DNA of 49,935 nt from an uncultured Chloroflexus sp. (lineage in GTDB: Bacteria > Chloroflexota > Chloroflexia > Chloroflexales > Chloroflexaceae). The stretch is from assembly GCF_937129525.1 (NCBI RefSeq), contig NZ_CAKZNK010000058.1, positions 1 to 49,935 of the forward strand, written 5' to 3'. Every line of letters begins with the position of its first letter. Position 1 is the first letter of the stretch. This document shows, piece by piece, positions 25,942 to 34,030 of the stretch. A model generated the notes under the pieces. The model saw only the letters and a program-made list of their open reading frames with translations, was not told the DNA's origin and made no database searches. The translations under genes were made by a program, and so were the position numbers.

Positions 25942-27405
25942 TTAGAACCGTCCGCGCTGACCTGGAATCTGGGCGCCAAAGATACTCGGCGGCAACTTGA
26001 AGCCATGCGCTTCGAGGCGTGGCGTAAACTTTGGCCGCACACCGGTGGGGCGCAATTCAGAAATGATCTTGCCCTCACCGGTTTTACCCAGGATCTCTAG
26101 CTTGAAAATATCTTGCAGCACAACGGTATCGCCTTCCATACCCTGCACTTCGGTAATGTATGCAACTTTGCGCGAACCGTCTTCCAAACGAGTTTGCTGC
26201 ACAATCAGATCAATGGCTGAAGCGATCTGCTCGCGGATCACCTTCAACGGCATTTCCATACCGGCCATCAACGCCATCGTCTCCATACGAGCCAGCGCAT
26301 CGCGCGGCGTATTGGCGTGCAGCGTGGTCAGCGACCCGTCGTGACCGGTATTCATCGCCTGCAACATGTCGAGTGTCTCGCCGCCGCGGCACTCACCGAT
26401 CACGATCCGCTCAGGGCGCATACGCAGTGAGTTAATCACCAGATCGCGGATTGTCACCCGACCGGTGCCGTCGATCTCCGGTGGTTTGGCTTCCAGCCGA
26501 ACCACGTGCTCCTGCGCGAGTTGCAATTCGGCGCTATCCTCAATGGTTACGATCCGCTCATCTTCGGGAATAAAGTTCGAGAGCACGTTGAGCAAGGTCG
26601 TCTTACCGGAACCGGTACCACCGGCCACGACGATATTCAAGCGCGACACGACGCAGGCCCGCAAAAACTCGGCCATTTCAGCGGTCATCGAACCGAAGCG
26701 GATCAAGTCATCGACCTTGAGCTTATTTTTCGAGAACTTGCGAATAGTAATCGTTGAGCCGTCGATGGCGCAGGGCGGAATAATTGCGTTGACACGCGAG
26801 CCATCGGGCAGGCGCGCGTCTACCATTGGCCACTTGCGGTCGATGCGACGACCAAGCGGACGAATAATACGGTCGATGATCTTCATTACGTGTTCATCGG
26901 AAGCAAACCGCACATCTGATAGTTTGAGCTTACCCTTCTGCTCGATGTAGACCTTGTATGGCCCGTTGACCATGATCTCAGAAATGCTATCATCGTCGAG
27001 CAAGGGTTGAATTGGCCCGAAACCAAACAGCTCATCGCACACCATGGCGAAGAGCTTTTTCACATCTTGATCGGACAAATTGACATTTGCCTGCTGATAG
27101 ATACGCGCAAAGCGTTCTTGCAATAGACGCTCTGTCTCAGGAGAGCGCTTCAATTCAGTTTGATTGCCAAGCGAAGCCTGGATACGGTCAACAATCCAGA
27201 GCGACAACTCGAGCATGCGTTTCTGGTCATTGACCGGCGTCGCATCTTGTGTTACAGGCCGCGCCGGAGCAGGAGCGGCAGGGGCGGGGGTTGGCGCCGG
27301 CGGAGGCGGCGCGGGCACAACTGCTGCCGCGGGCGGAGGGGGCGTGGCAACAGCCGGAGCAGGCTCGGGCTGGGGCGAATTACCAAGACGTTTGAGCAGC
27401 GACAT
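25942..27405 (-). CDS. cpaF: CpaF/TadA-type secretion ATPase
   Basis: A 487-aa type II/IV secretion ATPase of the CpaF (TadA) group that powers Tad pilus or related surface structures. Residues 11-55 are a Pro/Ala-rich linker; the N-terminal domain follows; Walker A is AGGTGSGKTTLLNVLS (about 261-276), then EDSAELQL (Asp box), and RPERIVIGECRGGE with the Walker B region, and TGHDGSLTTLHAN (His box). It is 15 nt downstream of an AAA+ ATPase. No other Tad gene lies in the window. Confidence 0.92.
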   Translation of the reverse strand: MSLLKRLGNSPQPEPAPAVATPPPPAAAVVPAPPPPAPTPAPAAPAPARPVTQDATPVNDQKRMLELSLWIVDRIQASLGNQTELKRSPETERLLQERFARIYQQANVNLSDQDVKKLFAMVCDELFGFGPIQPLLDDDSISEIMVNGPYKVYIEQKGKLKLSDVRFASDEHVMKIIDRIIRPLGRRIDRKWPMVDARLPDGSRVNAIIPPCAIDGSTITIRKFSKNKLKVDDLIRFGSMTAEMAEFLRACVVSRLNIVVAGGTGSGKTTLLNVLSNFIPEDERIVTIEDSAELQLAQEHVVRLEAKPPEIDGTGRVTIRDLVINSLRMRPERIVIGECRGGETLDMLQAMNTGHDGSLTTLHANTPRDALARMETMALMAGMEMPLKVIREQIASAIDLIVQQTRLEDGSRKVAYITEVQGMEGDTVVLQDIFKLEILGKTGEGKIISELRPTGVRPKFTPRLEAHGFKLPPSIFGAQIPGQRGRF

Positions 27406-27420
27406 AGTGACACAACCTCC

Positions 27421-28800
27421 TTAGCCGAGCTTGACGAAATAGGCCTCGCAGGCACGATCGATCAACTCACGCGACATTGCCGGCGGAATGCCACGGTATT
27501 TCGCTTCGTCCAGGATCTGATCGCACAAATCACGCGGGTGGCAGGCGCGCAGATCGCGCCCAACTTTCATGTAGTGCTCTTGAATCAGATAGCGCAAGCC
27601 ATCATCGCTATACGGGATACGTTTGCTCTTGCACACAAGCTGGAAAATAGCGCGAAACTCAGTGGGCGTTGGGTTAGGCACTTCGATCTTGTGGCGAATC
27701 CGGCGCAAGAAGGCATCATCGACCAGGTCCCTGGGATTAAGGTTGGTAGAGAAGACAATCAGGACGTCAAACGGCACCTGAATCTTCTTGCCGGTTTGCA
27801 AAGCCAGAAAATCGACCTTCTTTTCAAGCGGCACAATCCAGCGATTGAGCAGATCTTGGGGCCGACACTTTTGGCGACCAAAGTCATCGATCAAGAACAG
27901 GCCACCATTCGCTTTCATCTGGAACGGCGCTTCATACACCTTCGAGATCGGATCGAAGATCAGCTCGAGCTGAGCAAGTTCAAGTTCACCGCCAACCATC
28001 ACCCGCGGTCGCTTACAGACCACCCAGCGCGCATCGGGATAGGTCGTAGTGGGCGCAGCGACCGGCCCGCCAAACGGCGATGGCGGTGGCAGTTCGGCGT
28101 GACCAACCTCGTTGACTTGCACGACCTGGTGATTCAGCGGATCGAAGACCTTGATAATTTGCCCATCGACTTCTACGGCATAAGGAATGATGACCAGACC
28201 GCCGAGCAGATTGGCGATACCTTCGGCGATTGTTGTCTTGCCATTACCGGGTGGACCGTAGAGGAAGAGCGAGCGAGCCGAGTTGGCAGCCGGACCAATC
28301 TTATCGAGCATCTTCTCGCTGACCACCAGATGGCTAAACGCCTTGCGGATGGTTGCCTGATCGATCACCAGCTCACCGATGCTCTGGCGCAGCGTGATCT
28401 CGACGTACTGTTGCAAGGGCACCGGGGCTGGACCGGCATACTGATTGCGATCAATGACTTCGTGGACTTTATTGCGCCCCTTACCGGTGATAACGTATTG
28501 AAACGACCGCTCGCTAAAACCGCCTTCTGCGCCGATAATATCGACATATTCCTCTAGCTTGAGGAATTCGAGTACCTTATCGATCACGCCGAGAAACGGT
28601 AACTTGATCGTTTCTTCCAGCTTTTGGCCGGTAATCGCGCCAGAAAAATAGATCACCTTCAAGATGTGATCGGTCAAAAATCCCATCGACAGGCCGGTTT
28701 CCGCAATATTCGTCGGCTGTGGCGGGATTGCAGGCATCTGTTGCGCTGGCGCGCCGGGCGACACTGTCGCTGGATTGATTTCATGCAGACGGAAGCTCAT
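27421..28800 (-). CDS. AAA+ ATPase partnered with CpaF
   Basis: A 459-aa protein with a Pro/Gln-rich N-terminus (1-37), a helical, winged-helix-like region (38-130), and an AAA+ core: Walker A GPPGNGKTT (182-190), Walker B LFLIDDFG (301-308), sensor-1 STN (351-353) and a DDAFLRRIRH arginine-finger region (361-370). An insertion between the Walker motifs (about 205-295) is long. It does not match MoxR, FtsH or Clp closely by eye. The tight spacing to cpaF suggests a shared operon; the role is not known to me. Confidence 0.85.
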   Translation of the reverse strand: MSFRLHEINPATVSPGAPAQQMPAIPPQPTNIAETGLSMGFLTDHILKVIYFSGAITGQKLEETIKLPFLGVIDKVLEFLKLEEYVDIIGAEGGFSERSFQYVITGKGRNKVHEVIDRNQYAGPAPVPLQQYVEITLRQSIGELVIDQATIRKAFSHLVVSEKMLDKIGPAANSARSLFLYGPPGNGKTTIAEGIANLLGGLVIIPYAVEVDGQIIKVFDPLNHQVVQVNEVGHAELPPPSPFGGPVAAPTTTYPDARWVVCKRPRVMVGGELELAQLELIFDPISKVYEAPFQMKANGGLFLIDDFGRQKCRPQDLLNRWIVPLEKKVDFLALQTGKKIQVPFDVLIVFSTNLNPRDLVDDAFLRRIRHKIEVPNPTPTEFRAIFQLVCKSKRIPYSDDGLRYLIQEHYMKVGRDLRACHPRDLCDQILDEAKYRGIPPAMSRELIDRACEAYFVKLG

Positions 28801-29087
28801 AGTCTACCCTTTCTGCAACAGTACACCGGGAATGGATCGCGCGCCTCTAGCCTGGCTCGAGAGCATCATGCCGCGACCGGGCAGGCGCAACATTGATTTG
28901 TAGATGGCAAAGAGTGCATCCAATCGCACAACGCAATAAGCTGTCACCGTTGCACTGTGATCAGGTATCAACCAGCCAGATTGGATACAGCACAACACGC
29001 ACTAAAGGTAGTATAGCGAGCTGCAAGGCGGATCGCAAGGGGAAACCGGCACGAGCGCAGGTTAGTGCGCTCATACCGGCGCAACTA

Positions 29088-29936
29088 TCATTCTTCGAGG
29101 TTGTCATCATCATCGGCGATATCCTGATCGATCTCGTCGAGACCAATCTCTTCTTCATCATCACCGCCGATGAAATCGTCTTCGATTGTCTCTGGTTCTT
29201 CAACCAGCTCTTCCTCGTCGAGCACATCCTCATATTCGTCAAAGCGCAACGAGGAGAGCACCGTCGCGCCTTCACCCAACTTGCCGGGGAAGGAGACCCG
29301 ACCGCGCTGGCTTGGATCCTGATAGATTTCGCGAATGAGAATCCGCACATTGCGCGAGTCTGACTGCACAACTGCGGCCAGATAGCGATTGCCGCCATTC
29401 ATCAACTCGACGAGACGATGGCTCAGTTTCGGCTCAACGCGGCCAATCAGATTCCCATCAAGATCGAACACATACACCATCCGGCCATCGACGCGCAACT
29501 CAACCTTTTCACCGGTAATCAGCGCATCAACTGCCGGACCACGCTGCACATCGACCAGGGTCGTGAGGGCCGTGCGGCCAGTCTCGGTAATAAACATGCG
29601 CATATCAACCTGCTGACGGGTCGAGCGAGTGACCGGCGCTTCGGTAATGCCACGCGCCAGCAGCGCTTCGAGGCGAGCGACATTTTTGCGCGCAATCGGA
29701 TTGGAAGCATTGATACGTAGCGCATTCTGATACGCGCGATGGCTTTCGGCATACTTGCCCAGCTCAAACAATGCTTTGCCCAGCCGATTGTAGGTTTCTG
29801 CATCTTCGCTCACTCGCAGCAACTGCTGATTTAAATCAACTGCCTCCTGCCAGCGATTCAAGGCAGCCAATTCAATCGCTTTCTCTTGCAAGCGGCGGCG
29901 AATCCGCATCTTTTCATCTTGTTTTGACAAGGTCAT
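29088..29936 (-). CDS. TPR protein with acidic C-terminal tail
   Basis: A 282-aa protein. Residues 12-90 form two TPR repeats (RWQEAVDLNQQLLRV; YAESHRAYQNALRINASNP). The middle part is a mixed strand domain with VYVFDLDGNLIGRVEPKLSHR, resembling a small beta-rich fold. The last 50 residues are mostly Asp and Glu. ATG at 29936 overlaps the miaB stop (ATGA), implying coupled translation. Function unknown; protein-protein scaffolding is the likely theme. Confidence 0.8.
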   Translation of the reverse strand: MTLSKQDEKMRIRRRLQEKAIELAALNRWQEAVDLNQQLLRVSEDAETYNRLGKALFELGKYAESHRAYQNALRINASNPIARKNVARLEALLARGITEAPVTRSTRQQVDMRMFITETGRTALTTLVDVQRGPAVDALITGEKVELRVDGRMVYVFDLDGNLIGRVEPKLSHRLVELMNGGNRYLAAVVQSDSRNVRILIREIYQDPSQRGRVSFPGKLGEGATVLSSLRFDEYEDVLDEEELVEEPETIEDDFIGGDDEEEIGLDEIDQDIADDDDNLEE

Positions 29937-31315
29937 TCTCCTTGCGTTAAGCACTGAGACCACTGATCGAGTTGAGGCACACCCTGCAATGACCACGGAC
30001 TGGTGGCAGTGATCTTAACCGGCACCAATTGACCGGTTAGATCGGCAGGATGGCTAAAGAAGACCAGCCGGTTGCCGGGAGTGCGGCCACGCCACTTCCC
30101 TTTGCTCTCACCCTCGACCAGCACCTCAACTGTCTGACCGAGGAAGCGAGCCATTCGTTCGGTTGCAATCCGCTCTTGCAACTGCTCGAGACGGCGACGG
30201 CGCTCTTCTTTGACCTCCGGCGGCACAGCCAGCGCTGGATCCTGCTCTTGTTCGGCGGCGCGGGTGCCAGGACGAGCAGAGAAAGCTGCGATATGCACCT
30301 TATCAAAACCGATTTCGGCGCACAGTTCCATCGTCTGGCGAAAATCGTCTTCGGTTTCACCCGGATGGCCAACGATGATGTCTGTCGTCAACGAAATATC
30401 AGGGATTGCGGCACGGATTTTCGCAATCAACGCCTTGTAGCGGGCAACGGTGTAGCCGCGACGCATCAGTTTAAGCACGCGATCAGAGCCGGCCTGCACC
30501 GGCAAGTTCATCTCAGGCTGGCAACGCGGCAAGCGGGCAACCGTCTCGATCAGGCGATCGGTCATCCAGGCCGGATGTGAAGTCAGGAAACGCAGGCGGA
30601 GCAAGCCAGGGGTTGGATCAACCGCCTCGAGGAGATCGGCCAGTTCGGGACGACCGGGAAGATCATGCCCCCATGAGTCCACAATTTGACCGAGCAGTGT
30701 GATCTCCTTTGCGCCACGGGCAACAATCCGCTGCACCTCTTCGACAATTTCAGGCAGCGGGCGCGAACGCTCGCGGCCACGGCGCAGCGGGATCACACAA
30801 TACGAACAGGTCATATTGCAGCCGTACTGAATGGGCACATGTACCGAGACTGGCGGATGGCTCCAGTCACGCACCGGCAAGGCCGGCTCGTCGAGGGTAT
30901 AGATCGGATTGGGGGCTAGCGCTACCACTTCATCGACTGCCGAAGGCGAAACAAAATGGTCAACCATCGGCAGTTGTTCGGCGAAGATGGAGCGGTTATT
31001 GGGGCCGACCATACAACCCCAAAGCACGATCCGCGTATCGGGATGCGCGCGCTTGACGCGCACCAGCTCACCGAGCTTGCCGAGGATCCGCTCTTCTGCC
31101 GACGCGCGGACGCTACACGAATTGAGCACAATAAAGCTGGCATCTTCAGGGCGAGCAGCGGGGCTATACCCAACCCCCTGCAACGCCGCTTCGAGCCGCT
31201 CTGAGTCAGAAATATTCATCTGGCACCCCACCGTCCAGACGTAATAGCGCCGATCACGCGGCGTCTGATCACGGTCGGACTGCGGGCGCCGATCGAAAAA
31301 GATCACGTCCTGCAT
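29933..31315 (-). CDS. miaB: tRNA-2-methylthio-N6-dimethylallyladenosine synthase
   Basis: A 460-aa radical-SAM methylthiotransferase acting on i6A37 of tRNAs. The N-terminal UPF0004 domain has WTVGCQMNISDSERLEAAL and LNSCSVRASAEERILGKLG; the radical-SAM cluster is YGCNMTCSYCVIPLRRGRER; LTTDIIVGHPGETEDDF follows; the C-terminal TRAM domain includes VLVEGESKGKWRGRTPGNRLV. All three domains and six cysteines are present. Overlaps the TPR gene. Confidence 0.93.
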   Translation of the reverse strand: MQDVIFFDRRPQSDRDQTPRDRRYYVWTVGCQMNISDSERLEAALQGVGYSPAARPEDASFIVLNSCSVRASAEERILGKLGELVRVKRAHPDTRIVLWGCMVGPNNRSIFAEQLPMVDHFVSPSAVDEVVALAPNPIYTLDEPALPVRDWSHPPVSVHVPIQYGCNMTCSYCVIPLRRGRERSRPLPEIVEEVQRIVARGAKEITLLGQIVDSWGHDLPGRPELADLLEAVDPTPGLLRLRFLTSHPAWMTDRLIETVARLPRCQPEMNLPVQAGSDRVLKLMRRGYTVARYKALIAKIRAAIPDISLTTDIIVGHPGETEDDFRQTMELCAEIGFDKVHIAAFSARPGTRAAEQEQDPALAVPPEVKEERRRRLEQLQERIATERMARFLGQTVEVLVEGESKGKWRGRTPGNRLVFFSHPADLTGQLVPVKITATSPWSLQGVPQLDQWSQCLTQGE

Positions 31316-31322
31316 GGAAGCA

Positions 31323-31943
31323 TTACCACACGATAACCGGCAAACCGCATTCTACGCTCTGGCGAGCGGCTTCGCGCAGCGACTCAAGACAACGGAAAGC
31401 GTCAGAACGCGGTGAAACGCCAGCCTTGATCAACTGCGGCGCCAGTTCAGACAATTCGCGCAGCAACTGCACTGACGATCCAAAGAAGGCCTGATCCTCC
31501 TCGCCATCGTCATTTTCAAACGGCAGGTAGACCGGATCGGCAAAATCAACCGGCAGGTAATAGCTATTGATCCCCTGCAAATTGATCAGATGCCGGTAAC
31601 GACTGGGAACCAGCTCATCCCAAACATCGGTCACTGCGCGGTCGAGATCGTCATCGAGCACCGGACCATCGGCAATGATGGGAGCCAGATCATTGCCGCG
31701 CTCCAGATGGGCGGCCATGCGCGCCAACTGATACAATGCGCCCATCGTCTCAATAGATCCCTCCCAGACCTCAACGCCGGGCTGGCTGAGCAGATCGATA
31801 TCAATACCGGCCTCGCGCAGTTGATCCTGCACGGCTGCGACACTCTCGTACTGTTCTTCATACTCGGCGCGATCCTCATCGGGTCGCACCATAATCAACG
31901 ATGCAACCGCCAGATCGAGTTCGGCGGGAGCCTGAGCAGACAT
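31323..31943 (-). CDS. Acidic hypothetical protein
   Basis: A 206-aa cytosolic protein with no recognised domain. It is acidic, with ASLIMVRPDEDRAEYEEQYE near the N-terminus and PVDFADPVYLPFENDDGEED in the middle. The ATG at 31943 has AGGAGA at a good distance; the frame is open 19 codons farther but without a site. It lies 7 nt upstream of miaB, so the two may be co-transcribed. An extended -10 (TGGTATACT on the minus strand, 31982-31990) could be its promoter. Confidence 0.7.
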   Translation of the reverse strand: MSAQAPAELDLAVASLIMVRPDEDRAEYEEQYESVAAVQDQLREAGIDIDLLSQPGVEVWEGSIETMGALYQLARMAAHLERGNDLAPIIADGPVLDDDLDRAVTDVWDELVPSRYRHLINLQGINSYYLPVDFADPVYLPFENDDGEEDQAFFGSSVQLLRELSELAPQLIKAGVSPRSDAFRCLESLREAARQSVECGLPVIVW

Positions 31944-31981
31944 AGCATTTCTCCTCACTGAGCGCTCGTTGCGCACATAAT

Positions 31982-31990
31982 AGTATACCA
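31982..31990 (-). promoter_or_regulatory. Extended -10 promoter candidate for the hypothetical-miaB unit
   Basis: On the minus strand the bases read TGGTATACT, an extended -10 (TGn plus TATACT). It sits about 40 nt upstream of the start codon at 31943. No strong -35 is seen, as is usual for extended -10 promoters. Confidence 0.35.
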
Positions 31991-32103
31991 TATTGAGCAA
32001 GTTTGATCACCAAACCAGAATGAGGAGTGATCGATAAGAAGCCTATAGTATGAGAGCATTAAGACACAAATGAGACGGTTCAGTGACGCTACGGTAATAT
32101 GCC

Positions 32104-33345
32104 ATGAAGACAAAGCTCCAATCATCGATGAACCCGATGCAACGGTCCACCGGCCTGCATCATCAGCGCGGGCAGCGCATCTTTGCGCTCCTCATCTTTG
32201 GGCTGGTTTGTGGGGTATTCTTCGCCCAAATCTATTATGGTATCAGACATTGGTCAAACGCAACACCACCAGACGAGTGGCACATCGGTGAATGGCTGAT
32301 CAACTATCAGGGTGGATTCACGCGACGGGGATTGCCGGGTGAAATCATCTTGCAACTCAGTCGCTGGTTGATGATAAACCCGGCGCATCTGACAATCCTG
32401 ATCCAAACAGGAGTCTTTACACTGTTTTTACTGCTTGCTTATATCTTGCTGCGCAACACAGAACGATCAGTTATCGCCTTTACGCTGCTGTTTTCACCGG
32501 CTTTTCTGCTCTTCCCGCTACTGGAGTGGCCACGTGTTGGAGTGCGCAAAGAAGTTTTCCTGTTTATCATGTTCATCATTCAATTGCTCTGGCTGCGCTC
32601 TGCCAGATTATACACACCAGTTTTGCTGTTGTTCATTGGCGTCGGCGCGCTCTTCGCCGTCTTATCGCACGAAATGCTGGTCATCTTCCTGCCCTATTTG
32701 GTGATTGCCACTATCTGCGCTGAACAACGGTTTGGGCGGTTGTCTCTGGCTACCATCATCGCCTTGATACCGGCAATTGTTGCCGCTATCATCATTTTTC
32801 GCAATCCCCAGACAACGACTGCCGCCATTGACGCCATCTGCGCTTCTCTTGGGTCAAGCGCGCCCTACGATTGCCTGCATCAAAACGAACGACTCGGCGC
32901 CATCACGTTTCTTGCCCAATCGACCGGGTATGGCATCGCATTCACGCGGCACTTCACAACGACTGAAACAACTCTAGTCTACCTGATAACCGGCTCACTT
33001 AGTCTGATCCCGCTCTTGCTTGCCATTGCCGGGTATCGATTGTGGCAATACTTGCCACCAGGAACGATCATCTGGATCGGAGGGGTGTGGGGATTGTCGA
33101 TTGTGGCAACAATACCATTATTTGTAGTCGCTGCCGATTATGGTCGATTCATCAATATCCATATCACCTGTAGCACGTTACTTCTTGCGTGGCTGATCCA
33201 GGCTCGACAGGCCAGACCGATCTTTGCCAGCGCGACAGCAGGATGGTGGATTGCGGCAATCTTATTTGCTGGCAGTTGGCGCTTACCAATGTGGTTATCG
33301 TTTGCCACTTACACTCACGCTTTCTCCTGGTTATCACTGTTCTGA
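32104..33345 (+). CDS. Polytopic membrane protein, unknown function
   Basis: A 413-aa protein with roughly ten hydrophobic helices from residue 26 on. A first-loop motif EWLINYQGGFTRRGLPGEI resembles that of uncharacterised membrane proteins linked to surface polysaccharide genes in other bacteria, and SPAFLLFPLLEWPRVGVRKE follows. No transferase or transporter signature is visible. It stands alone between divergent and convergent neighbours and ends at a strong terminator. Confidence 0.75.
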   Translation: MKTKLQSSMNPMQRSTGLHHQRGQRIFALLIFGLVCGVFFAQIYYGIRHWSNATPPDEWHIGEWLINYQGGFTRRGLPGEIILQLSRWLMINPAHLTILIQTGVFTLFLLLAYILLRNTERSVIAFTLLFSPAFLLFPLLEWPRVGVRKEVFLFIMFIIQLLWLRSARLYTPVLLLFIGVGALFAVLSHEMLVIFLPYLVIATICAEQRFGRLSLATIIALIPAIVAAIIIFRNPQTTTAAIDAICASLGSSAPYDCLHQNERLGAITFLAQSTGYGIAFTRHFTTTETTLVYLITGSLSLIPLLLAIAGYRLWQYLPPGTIIWIGGVWGLSIVATIPLFVVAADYGRFINIHITCSTLLLAWLIQARQARPIFASATAGWWIAAILFAGSWRLPMWLSFATYTHAFSWLSLF

Positions 33346-33356
33346 CGCAACAATCA

Positions 33357-33387
33357 GGCGGCGATTGCGGATTGCGCAATCGCCGCC
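33357..33387. terminator. 12-bp perfect bidirectional hairpin
   Basis: GGCGGCGATTGC (33357-33368) pairs perfectly with GCAATCGCCGCC (33376-33387) around a 7-nt loop. It lies between two convergent genes (ends at 33345 and 33416) and can serve both. Confidence 0.75.
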
Positions 33388-33415
33388 AGTGAGGCCACTT
33401 ACTCAGATACCCGAC

Positions 33416-33739
33416 TCAATACCGCTCAAACACCGGCTCAACGATATCAATCGCGCGATCAAACTCCTCGTCCGTCTCTGACTCGCCCACTGCCCGCGCC
33501 TGTTCGGAACCGCGCGCAATCTCGATCGTCACCCGCGGCATCTCGTCGGCAATCGCCTTGACGGCAGCCAGTACTGGTCGCGTCGTCGCGCCAGCAAGCA
33601 TAGCGGGAACCCTGATCTCGATCAGGTCTTCACCGTCCTCATTGCGAATGATCAACCGTTGGACGCCCGGCTCATTGATCAGCTCACGCACCCGAGCGAG
33701 CAAGCGCCAGCCATGAACGAATTCAATGGTGATGTCCAT
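33416..33739 (-). CDS. Small DUF4342-like protein
   Basis: A 107-aa protein: IEFVHGWRLLARVRELINEP then VQRLIIRNEDGEDLIEIRVP and a hydrophobic stretch VLAAVKAIADEMPRVTIEIA. The RRIIIKNEDG-type motif followed by a short hydrophobic segment resembles DUF4342 proteins, but the match is from memory and unsure. The C-terminus is acidic. GGAGGGA upstream of the ATG. Monocistronic. Confidence 0.65.
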   Translation of the reverse strand: MDITIEFVHGWRLLARVRELINEPGVQRLIIRNEDGEDLIEIRVPAMLAGATTRPVLAAVKAIADEMPRVTIEIARGSEQARAVGESETDEEFDRAIDIVEPVFERY

Positions 33740-33840
33740 GGTTCCCTCCTGCGCCGTGCTGGCGCCTGATAGCGATATACTCCGCTATAGTACAGTGTAA
33801 ATGTAACCTGTCACTTTTCGTGAAACGAACTCTTTACTCA

Positions 33841-33900
33841 AAGTATAGATGTTTTAATTATAGATATTTGATATATTAATCATATATATTTTCTCTTGTT
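33841..33900. other. AT-rich tract upstream of the PPC-protein promoter
   Basis: Bases 33841-33900 are nearly all A and T, with repeated TATA/ATAT steps (TAATTATAGATATTTGATAT), in an otherwise GC-rich chromosome. It begins about 55-115 nt upstream of the perfect promoter at 33955 and could act as a curved or UP-like element. Confidence 0.45.
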
Positions 33901-33954
33901 CTGATATTCTTGCCGCCGACCCACACCAGTTAGCGTTCACGCCTCACAAAAGGT

Positions 33955-33984
33955 TTGACACCTTTCCTATCAACGAATTATAAT
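33955..33984 (+). promoter_or_regulatory. Perfect consensus promoter for the PPC-domain protein
   Basis: TTGACA (33955-33960), an 18-bp spacer and TATAAT (33979-33984) match the sigma-70 consensus exactly. Transcription would start near 33991. This excludes the ATG at 33983, which overlaps the -10 box, as the start of the gene that follows. Confidence 0.85.
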
Positions 33985-34030
33985 GAGCGCGGATCCACCA
34001 ATCTGTATGCCCAGGGAGCCAGCAGGCAAC

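Noticed and set aside
27160-28557. 465-codon open frame on the plus strand opposite cpaF and the AAA+ gene
   Set aside because: It is antisense to two genes with intact motifs, has no ribosome-binding site, and its residue make-up reflects the codon bias of the opposite strand.
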